Of a DNA stretch of 64,000 nucleotides, positions 55,972-64,000 are shown in pieces (position 1 is the first letter of the stretch; the number at the start of each line of letters is the position of its first letter). The translations under genes were made by a program, and so were the position numbers. The DNA lies in the NCBI GenBank assembly GCA_037501455.1, contig CM074863.1:11032001-11096000 (forward strand). Reading direction: 5' to 3'. The notes below the pieces were generated by a model. It was not told the DNA's origin. It ran no database searches and worked only from the letters and a program-made list of their open reading frames with translations. Origin of the DNA: Lantana camara (Eukaryota; Streptophyta; Magnoliopsida; Lamiales; Verbenaceae).

Positions 55972-58089
55972 ATGGCGAATGAAGTTTCGAATGGAGGAAA
56001 CCATGTAACAACCAAGCCTCCTCCGGAGCCCTCACCATTGAGGAGAGCAAAATTTTTTAAGGTATGAAAGATACGGTGCTCGATTGAGCAAGGCGCTTCT
56101 AAGCTTACTTGACTTGGACTATGGACTTATATGTATGCTTGATAGTTAATACACTAACTTCTTGACGACAGGCAAACATGAGAATCCTGGTTACTGGTGG
56201 AGCTGGATTCATTGGCTCTCACTTGGTCGACAGACTGATGCAAAATGAGAAAAATGAAGTAACGCATTTAATTTTGTTGCTTATATTACCAATGCAAGTG
56301 TATGGTTAGACAATATGCATATATTAAACAAACCCTTTTTCTGTGTTGTGTAATCAGGTAATTGTTGTCGATAACTATTTTACTGGCTCAAAGGACAACC
56401 TAAGGCAATGGATTGGTCATCCTCGTTTTGAGCTTATTCGACATGGTAGATATTCTTTACATTCATATCAGAGACTTTGGATTTTATTTTTTTCTTTTTC
56501 TTTTGTACTTATATATATTTTTATTTTTCTAATGCAGATGTTACAGAGACTCTGCTAGTTGAGGTTGATCAAATATACCATCTTGCTTGTCCTGCTTCCC
56601 CAATTTTCTACAAGTACAATCCTGTGAAGGTCAGTCTCCGTACTAAAACTTGCTGTCTTGATCTGAATTCATTAACTGAAAAAAATACGTATTCTTAATT
56701 AACAGAGTTCTGGTAATCATTGTTGATTTGTTTTCTTTTCCTGCTGCAATTACTCCTCACAGACCATAAAAACTAATGTGATTGGAACGCTAAACATGTT
56801 GGGCCTTGCAAAACGAGTAGGAGCAAGGTTTGGAAACTCATCCTCATTATACTTTGTTCATCTTCGTTTTTTTGGATCTGTCAATTTATTATTTCTTCTT
56901 CTAAACAGGATTTTGCTGACATCGACATCAGAGGTTTATGGTGATCCACTTGTGCATCCTCAAACTGAAGACTATTGGGGAAATGTGAACCCTATTGGTA
57001 TGCAGTGCTGCTATTAGCGGAAAACCAAATAAATATGTGCCCTCATTTATGAAAAAAAAAAGATTAATCTCATTATAATTCATGGTTAATGCACAACATT
57101 TCATTAAAGTGTTATTATTGCAGGGGTTAGGAGTTGTTATGATGAGGGAAAAAGAGTAGCTGAAACTTTGATGTTTGATTATCACAGACAACATGGAATT
57201 GGTATTAACCTCTCTTGAAACGTTGCTACATAGAGTAGTTAGATGCATTCCTAACCAATATGAAATGTCAATGTTTCAATAGAGATTCGGATTGCAAGGA
57301 TCTTCAACACTTATGGACCCCGCATGAATATTGATGATGGTCGTGTTGTCAGCAATTTCTTGGCTCAAGCAATCCGGTAGTGTTCTCTTACCCAAAGCCA
57401 AAAAAGGGAAAAACAAAAAATGAAGAGGAATATTATACTGAACTATCTTATATAATATACTGGTGCAGTGATGAGCCTTTGACAGTTCAGTTGCCTGGAA
57501 CACAAACGAGGAGCTTTTGTTACGTTTCTGATTTGGTATAAGACTACATTCATCATTCTTAATTTTCCCATGAAATACATAATAATGCCTCTTATGACTT
57601 TATTCAATTATCTTATAGGTTGATGGTCTTGTTCGACTGATGGAAGGAGATCACACTGGGCCAATAAACCTTGGCAATCCAGGTTAATATTACAAAAACT
57701 AATCTTACTTCCAATGTCTTCGAATTAGATTTACTCCATATTTATCCCTCACTAATGGAAATATTTTGCCATATCAGGTGAATTTACAATGACTGAGCTC
57801 GCGGAGACTGTGAAGGAGGTAAATCTCAGAACTTTTGACACATTCCGATCATTATTTCACAGTCTTCTGGATTGAACATGAATATTATTGATTCCTTCCT
57901 CAGATGATCAATCCAGAAGTGAAAATCATTACAGTGGAGAACACTCCTGACGATCCTCGTCAGAGGAAACCAAACATAACAAAGGCTCAGGAATTTTTAG
58001 GCTGGGAACCTAAGATCAAACTGCGCGAAGGCATTCCACTTATGGAGGAAGATTTTCGCAAGAGGCTCGGTATTTTGAAGAAGAATTAA
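55972..58089 (+). CDS. UXS: UDP-glucuronate decarboxylase (UDP-xylose synthase), cytosolic type
   Basis: Converts UDP-glucuronate to UDP-xylose with bound NAD, supplying xylan, xyloglucan and glycoprotein synthesis. Twelve coding exons by eye: 55972-56061, 56172-56258, 56358-56445, 56538-56629, 56763-56827, 56909-56997, 57124-57201, 57283-57376, 57469-57535, 57619-57682, 57778-57818, 57904-58089. All borders are GT-AG and the sum is 1,041 nt (346 aa). Seen: Rossmann NAD motif [10 protein letters not shown] (about residue 38), short-chain dehydrogenase Tyr/Lys pair in [10 protein letters not shown], catalytic Thr/Ser/Glu region [50 protein letters not shown]. There is no N-terminal membrane anchor, which separates it from the Golgi UXS forms. 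All key residues are present. Confidence 0.95.
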
Positions 58090-58764
58090 ACTCTGATGCG
58101 TTACTACGTGGTTTTTTTCGAGTCGTATACCTATTTTTGGATTGCTATACTGTTGTGATTTTTGCTTTTCTGGGATTTCTTGTTATTGCTTTACAGTTTT
58201 ATTACTTCATATAAAGGGGCAAATTTTGTCTGTTTGACAATGTAATTTCAGTTTATATACATGTTTGTGAACTTTTACTGGTACATACTTTCCAAGTTCA
58301 TATATCAAAGATTACTTTCATGTTTTTTCCTTCTTCTATAATTGTTTTCTTGGTAAGATCAATAATGTCCTTTCTGCTCATAGCTGCATTTGAAGAGTAA
58401 CAGTAATAGGCAAATCCAGTTCTTATGAGATACAGTACCATTGATTATAGAAGTAATAAGATAAATTTAAAACGTTCTGCATGCACATGGAGACAATTAA
58501 GACTTAAAGAGTCACAAGATCTGATATTCAGGCAGACACTACGTCCTAGGTTACATTTTCACTTTAGAATTCTCCAAACTAGTACAATGAAGTACTAAAT
58601 GACTTCATTAATCCATAAATTTTGTATTCCTACCAAAAAATAAAATTAGTCTGGCCCCTAACTTACATGTGGAATTGATTGTTAGCTCGGGATCCGACTT
58701 AATAAAATTTTAAATGATATAGTTTATTTCGAAAGATGAGATAAGATCTTCGTGCGAAATAATT
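58090..58764. other. UXS 3' untranslated region and spacer between convergent genes
   Basis: The first 250 bp are T-rich and probably hold the UXS 3' end. The rest is spacer before the convergent methylesterase gene. No gene. Confidence 0.55.
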
Positions 58765-58955
58765 ACACCAGCCACCCTATCACTTCGGGGTTATTGCCCT
58801 CATTGGCCCCTTGAAGTTGTGAAATTACAAAAACCTCCCCTCATTCTGTACAAAATTGAATTACCTCCCTTCTGTCAATGGCTCTAGTGTAATTTGCTTG
58901 CTGTTTTCTAAGGCTATTTTGGACATCTTGACATTTGTGGGGTCTGGGAGGTTCG
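58765..58955. repeat. One-sided MITE-like remnant overlapping the methylesterase stop
   Basis: Text such as AATTACACCAGCCACCC, GTGAAATTACAAAAACCTCC and GAATTACCTCCCTTCTGTC matches the AATTACA...CTTCCCC style of MITE arms in this window (compare the right arm of 59553-59865). The left end is near 58765; no right end or TSD was found. Its inner part appears to run into the last methylesterase exon. Confidence 0.5.
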
Positions 58956-61321
58956 ATATTTCTAGTAGAATTCTGTGCAGTGCTTGAGGCCTCGAGAAAA
59001 AAGGCGAGTGATCAGAACCTTTAAGCTCAAAGACTTCCTTAGGTGGAGAGGATTGTATCATTGCCTCCTGAAGGGGCTCGGGAAGGGCATAATCGTTCTC
59101 TGTTTTTATGTAAAATCTTGAAATGGAACCATATTTTGCTTCAGAAAGGGTCAACTTCTCTTTCACAGGTGCAAAAGGCACTGCCCGCATGGATACCGAA
59201 GCTAGTGCAATATCCTGGATCAACACATACACACACAAACACAAAAATGAGGAACAAGGATGAAAGATGGATTTCATCAACACTGAAGGGCAATGTATAT
59301 CATGAATGTATAATATTGCTGTACCTTTGAAGGGGTCCGGTTAAACAAGAAATCTTCCAAAAGTGACTTGTCGATATCTATTGCAGTTGGTTGATTATTC
59401 TTCCCGTTTGCATACACGAACTTCTGAGCGCGTTGGTTTAGCTCACTTACGCATGACTGCAGCAACAAAAACATACGCAAGCATAATTAAATTTAAGCAC
59501 TGAAATTCAGAAAACAGCTTATCCAAAATTTTCAATCTATTTCATGTTTGTGGTTAAAAGGGGTAACTACATTAACATTTCACACACTCTGAGGTTTTGT
59601 TAATTACACAAGCTTCCCCTCTTAAAGAAGTTAAATTACAAGTGGATTGTTAAAGTTTGATGATATGATCTCTAATTTATAATGAATACCCTATTTCCCT
59701 TGGCACTTACCGACCAATATTTATATCAAATTCATGACTACAATAACATGCGGTAGGTTAAACCTTTGGGTATGTGGGGAAGTTTTTGTAATTTCTCAAA
59801 CTTCAGGGGATGTTTGTGTAATCAGGTCAAACCTCAGGATATACCAATACAATCATCCCTTAAAACAAATATACCTGTTTAGAGAAGACATCAAGGGCAC
59901 TTTGTCCATTAGTCAGCATAGTTGCAGCAACAAAAATGGCTTTAGAAACTTTTCCCGGATACATCTCCATCGCATATGAAATACAAGCTCCACCAAGATC
60001 ATGTCCCACCAAAATTACCTGCAAAGAAAGCACTTGATCAGCACCACAACCCAACAAGAAAACCACAAATAAATGATACGCACACACACACACATTATAC
60101 ATACCTGTTTCTTATCAGCAAGATTTTCTAGGAAACGAGTAAGAGGTTCGGCATATTGAGGCAGACTTGTTATGGAATTTATGTCACAGAAGTTGGCTCC
60201 AGAACCAGTGAGGTCTATGGCATCAACTTCACAATTACTTTCTCTTAAGAGTGCTATAATTTTGTACCAACACCATGCCCCAAAGCCTCCCCCATGAACT
60301 AGCACGAAATGCTTGCTCTCTACCCCATCATTCCTTGCAACGGCCTGGAATTAATTCAGCAAACTTAATATAAGTTTTTTTCTTTATAGAGGGTTGTTAA
60401 AAGTCGACGAGTTTCATCAAGATATCAAATTATCGACGAAACAAACATATTTACGGTAATTGTACTTAATCGTCGTATATGAAGAAATAAACAAGCTGCG
60501 TACGTAATCATACATAAGTACGTAGGCCAAAGAAAATATATGAATTAATCAATTAATACTTAACAGAAAAAGTCTCATTGATCTGACATAGAACCCTAAT
60601 ATATTATTCCAAAAGTCAACAAAAATTTATTGCATTGATTAGTCAAGCTGGAGTTTGTTGTCTTGCCTAACAGATATAAAAGTCATTCAAAGAAGTTGTC
60701 TGGCATTTACATAAGTCAATGAATTACGAGCCTCTACAAAACAAAAACAAATTAAAAGACTGTATGGTTGAGACTTGAGAGGACAATGTACATAATCGTT
60801 AAAATAACTTGAAGAAAATGACAGTTGCCTTTAGAACAAGGCAAGAAACACATAAAAAAAAACTTGTAAATTCACCATAACACGAAAAATATAATTAGAT
60901 TACTTTTTAGTAGATTATTAAAAATGATCAAGACCTGATTAGGCAGCTGCAAAGAAGAAGCAGAAGTAGAAGATGAGAGAGACCGCGATCGCCTCGAAAG
61001 AGCCTTTGGCTTCTTGGAGGAAAGCGGCGGGGTTTTGGTGGATACAGAGCGGTCGAGGGGCATGAGAAGATCACCACCGTTGTTTTTCAGGTGTTGATGA
61101 TAAAGCATGGAAGCAATATGGGCTTGCTGCTTAATGTATGCATCATCAAAAACCTCGGTTTTCGGGGGCGGAGAAGATTGCTTTCTCGATTTTCTGAAGG
61201 CGGCTGCCGGAGAGAGCCATGGAGGGAGAAGCTCTTTAGGCTGCGGCAGCGGCGGTGACGATGAAGAGGATGAAGCTTTGGCTACGGTTGATGGAGAGAA
61301 ACATGCAAGTTTATTTCCCAT
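58861..61321 (-). CDS. Methylesterase-like alpha/beta hydrolase, MES11-15 type
   Basis: The family contains esterases that demethylate plant hormones. Five exons, all phase 0: 61321-60935, 60344-60105, 60018-59875, 59456-59325, 59214-58861; 418 aa. The N-terminal 130 residues (MGNKLACFSP, Ser/Pro-rich, then KPKALSRRSRSLSSST) are an extension typical of the MES11-15 subgroup, often annotated as plastid-targeted; the MGN start might also be myristoylated. The catalytic part has HGGGFGAWCWYK (oxyanion region), LVGHDLGGACIS, where the nucleophile elbow has Asp in place of Ser, and GSDHSPFFS with the catalytic His. The Ser-to-Asp change questions ordinary esterase chemistry; I recall similar changes in related MES proteins. 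The last 25 or so residues look transposon-derived. TATATAA lies about 47 bp upstream. Confidence 0.88.
59553..59865. mobile_element. Degenerate MITE in methylesterase intron 3
   Basis: Left arm GGGTAACTACATTAACATTT ... TTAATTACACAAGCTTCCCC and right arm with complement of similar text (GATTACACAAACATCCCC) form worn inverted repeats. TTAAAA flanks both ends, but a full 9-bp duplicate is not visible. Probably the same broad class as 13370 and 38565, only older. Confidence 0.6.
60345..60934 (-). other. Methylesterase intron 1
   Basis: A 590-bp intron between the N-terminal extension exon and the first catalytic exon. AT-rich, no other feature seen. Confidence 0.7.
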
Positions 61322-61367
61322 GATTTAGTTTCTTTATTTTTAGGCTTTATGTAGATAAGTGGGGTGC

Positions 61368-61374
61368 TTATATA
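61368..61374 (-). promoter_or_regulatory. TATA box of the methylesterase gene
   Basis: TATATAA on the minus strand, about 47 bp upstream of the ATG at 61321. Confidence 0.6.
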
Positions 61375-62202
61375 GGAGGCATAGCAAAATGTGTGTGTGT
61401 CAAAATTGAATTGGTGTTTGCATATGCCATATGTAGACTTTATTGTAAGTTGGACCACTTATTTAATTTTGGGGTTAGGTGATTGGTAAAGAGTTTGGGA
61501 GTTTGTAGGTTCATATATATTGAATATAAATTAAGAGGGTATTGAAATTATAAATTTGTAATGGGAGATAAAACATAAAATTGAAACAAGAAATTTAATC
61601 CAATTTTGCACCTATACTACATGTGGGATAGTAATGATCAAATAAATGACTTGTCCTGAGCCTCTTGGCTATGTTTCACTGAGGACACTGTTTTCGTAAT
61701 AAAAACATATGTGTGCACCATTTTAATTTGATTTTCAATGATATTAATTACAGTAGAAAGGTTAGGCATGAAATATTTACACCCAAACATAGCAATTAGC
61801 ATACAACACTCCATTGGAAAAATAGTGCTTCAAAGGTCAAGCTGCAGATGTCATACTTGCCTTCGGACTGCCCATTTGTGCAGGAAAAGTCTTAAAGTGA
61901 CCATTATTACATTATTGTCCAGTTTCCATGGTAGAATAATTGTCCAGGTCCCTCCTAAGATTGACCAGAAAACAAATCTGACCCAGATAGTGATAAATGA
62001 AGCTTCCATACTTCGACAGACAAATTCGACTTTCCATTTCCAAGAATAAAATACCACAAAACAGACAAAATGTCATATTCACTCCCACGAGTCCCAACAA
62101 TAATTGACTGCAGAAAACGGCTCTAATTGAATATAAAAGTATCATGAAATCATGTTCTTGCAAGAAGACGAAGTATACATGTTTTGAAGTTCAAGTGAGA
62201 AG
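61375..62202. other. Intergenic or 3' untranslated sequence
   Basis: The left part is methylesterase promoter DNA. The right part (61740-62200) is less AT-rich and may be downstream transcript of the minus-strand gene to the right, but no domain was recognised. Confidence 0.4.
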
Positions 62203-62573
62203 TTAAAAGCTGCTGCCAGGAGATGATGATGATGATGATGGCATAAACCAGCCCGAGAACATGAAAAACAGCGCACCTATCTTGGATTTTAAACAACAAT
62301 AAGAACACCATTGACCTGCACCTATCTGATTTGAGCAAACAGGGAAAAGCACAAGCTTTCTCATGCCACTTCCCAAAATCGTGCAAGAATTCCCCATCGA
62401 ATTATCCATCTGTCCGTCTTCAGGATAGGAAGGCAGTTGTTTTGATCCCGTCTGTGCATAATGCTTGTCATTACTCCAAAATCGTGGTTTCAAAAATGTT
62501 TTTGAAATGCTAGGAGTTCCTTCCATTCGATGCCTAGACAAAGACTTGAACATTTGCAGTCTCTCCAATTGCT
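62203..62573 (-). other. Possible exon of an unrecognised minus-strand gene
   Basis: An acceptor-like CTGCAG at 62574-62569 precedes an open frame (QLERLQMFKSLSRHRMEGTP, then KPRFWSNDKHYAQTG and MRKLVLFPVCSNQ). Base composition is exon-like. A second possible small exon lies near 62786-62817 (GIGAASLHEIS), but joining the two gives another frame and an early stop. I do not recognise the product; it may be non-coding 3' sequence of the helicase gene. Confidence 0.3.
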
Positions 62574-63062
62574 GCAGGAAAAGTGATTAAGACATAGTAA
62601 GGAAAGATGTACCATAATCTCCAAGGATGAATGGAATGGAATATAGATTCAAGTTGAAGTCACACCAGCATAAATATGAAGTTTAAAAGTTATCGGGAGT
62701 AAAATATAATAATTATGACAGGTTCAAAAGGTATAGCTACAATGATGCATGCACACTGGTTCAGTAGACATACCAGAAATTTCATGCAACGACGCAGCAC
62801 CTATTCCTGCATCGCATAACATTGAGGAGCCAGTTCAGCTAACCACAAGTAATCTATTCTGGAGACGTTTCGGACATAATTCTGATTAGTTCTGACTAAT
62901 TCGTTAAAAATTATGCAATCTGGTTTCGTCCGGAATAATACAGATGAGGGGTGAATTTGCACTGTCAGACCACTTGACAAAGCCCTGTCAATTGATGAAT
63001 TCAGAAGTTGAGGCGTGCTAATTAAATCGTGGGTGGGGGGAGAGAGAGAGAGTATTATTTAC

Positions 63063-63780
63063 CTGTAAGTACCATCAGGTTGCTTCAAAGCTGCATTAAG
63101 AAAAAACGAAGCAGCTAAGCATCTGCGGAGTGGAAGCATTTCATCTCCACAAGAAGTAATACGAAGGCCCATTTGTTCAACATTCCTCCGTATTTGACTA
63201 GAAATAGAGAACAAAACCAAATTAGAGATATGTAAGTGGACAAACTTCAGCAGATGTCCAATTCTTTATAAAAAAAGGAAAGGCAAATTACTTGGCTGCA
63301 TAAAAATAATATTTTGAAACTATTACAAACAAGGCAGCCTGCTTCGAGAAAAATCCCATATGACATCACCATGTCAAACACATTTTCCTAATGCTGTGTA
63401 CTTAGATATGGTCAAAGAAAAAAAAAAAAAGAAAAAAAAGAAAAGGGAAATAGCAATAAAGTACAAGTAGAGCACGAGACACTGCTGAGGTAAGGAAAAC
63501 ATGTTCCTTGATGTTTCTTGCCAAAATCAAATAAACAAACATACAATTAAAAAAGGAAGGAAACCATTCAGATAATGAACCTGTGTATATCACGAGCATG
63601 CTTTAGTGAGCGGCTATTGATAAAATTCTCTTTGCACCATTTTCTGAGATTCTTTTCAGCTTTCTCTGTACTATTAACTAGCTTGCTCTTCTCCAAGAAC
63701 TCGTCAGAAGCATGATATACATTTAGTAACGTCAAATGATCTCCCTCGGGGCTCGAGAAGCTTCTCAAAGCAGTTCGTGA
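63063..63780 (-). CDS. DEAH-box RNA helicase, two C-terminal exons (partial)
   Basis: Exon 63780-63581 encodes RTALRSFSSPEGDHLTLLNVY ... AEKNLRKWCKENFINSRSLKHARDIH and joins in phase to exon 63197-63063 encoding QIRRNVEQMGLRITSCGDEM ... LPLRRCLAASFFLNAALKQPDGTYR. GDHLTLLNVY, W....F.N...L..A and R.CL.A.FF.NAA are signatures of the ratchet/OB-fold region of DEAH helicases; wording is closest to what I recall of the DEAH10/DHX33-like group. The upstream helicase core is beyond the right edge. No continuation of the OB-fold after GTYR was recognised to the left: the nearest acceptor gives NRCCVVA and a stop, so the C-terminus may be truncated or reached by an exon I missed. Confidence 0.75.
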
Positions 63781-64000
63781 CTGCACACAACAGATACACT
63801 TAAAACATCAGAGCTCACACAGCCCGTAGTGCAAGGAACTATGAAAAAACAGAGTCAAAATTCTGAAGCAGTGCCAAACAAATATAGCCTGAATTAAGAA
63901 CCAGCACTTGCTTGTAGTGATATTGAAATCCATCCTTGCCAACATAGAATGCTATATAACAAACTTAACTAATTTATGATTTCTGTTCCTGCAAATTTTC

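Noticed and set aside
63781..64000. Another helicase exon on the minus strand (FYVGKDGFQYHYKQ)
   Set aside because: Open for a short way, but it does not match DEAH helicase sequence before the SRTALRSF exon; most likely intron.

Overview
This is plant nuclear DNA, almost certainly from a eudicot. Genes have many short introns with GT-AG borders, intergenic DNA is AT-rich, and LTR retrotransposons, Mutator-like, hAT and CACTA elements, a Helitron and tRNA-derived SINEs are all present. I cannot fix the species from sequence alone. About a third of the window is LTR retrotransposon and a further tenth is DNA transposon, many with intact target-site duplications (TSDs). Left block (1-11864) is a nested pair. 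The 3' part of a Tekay/Del-type Ty3/gypsy chromovirus (plus strand, 3' LTR 2641-5310) sits inside the integrase of a Tat-clade Ty3/gypsy element (minus strand, 5311-11864) whose gag-pol frame is otherwise open. Block 11865-19065 is AT-rich and holds a perfect-TSD Mutator-like MITE (13370-13676), a dead copy of a membrane-protein gene (family A, copy A1) and a four-exon caffeate/flavonoid-type O-methyltransferase carrying a SINE in its first intron. Block 19066-28860 is a second, heavily decayed Tekay element with both LTRs, a Ty1/copia 5' fragment and a fragment of an AGCAACGG-repeat transposon. Block 28870-30650 is AT-rich tandem repeats with a small Helitron. 

Block 30650-47605 is the most distinctive part: a minus-strand tandem array of two small multi-pass membrane protein families that I do not recognise. 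Family A (about 210 aa) has three intact genes (A5, A6, A7) and four broken ones (A1, A2, A3, A4). Family B (about 218 aa) has one intact gene (B1), one broken partial copy (B2) and a vestige (B3). Copies share a TATA-containing upstream module and downstream DNA, so the array grew by unequal duplication. Transposons later entered single units, and sister units preserve the empty sites, which gives a relative history: a 3.7-kb Mutator-like element splits A2, a SINE entered the A2 copy of a segment shared with A1, and a MITE entered the unit of A3. 

Block 47606-64000 is ordinary gene space: a hAT MITE, COQ4 (mitochondrial ubiquinone biosynthesis), an orphan SPIRAL1-like last exon, a 1.5-kb Mutator-like element, a 12-exon cytosolic UDP-glucuronate decarboxylase (UDP-xylose synthase), a five-exon methylesterase of the MES11-15 type whose nucleophile position reads Asp and whose C-terminus runs into transposon-like sequence, and two exons of a DEAH-box RNA helicase running off the right edge. 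The housekeeping genes have no evident functional link; the array is the only block that looks like a co-evolving local gene set. Exon borders were read by eye from splice consensus and reading phase, and no homology search was run.
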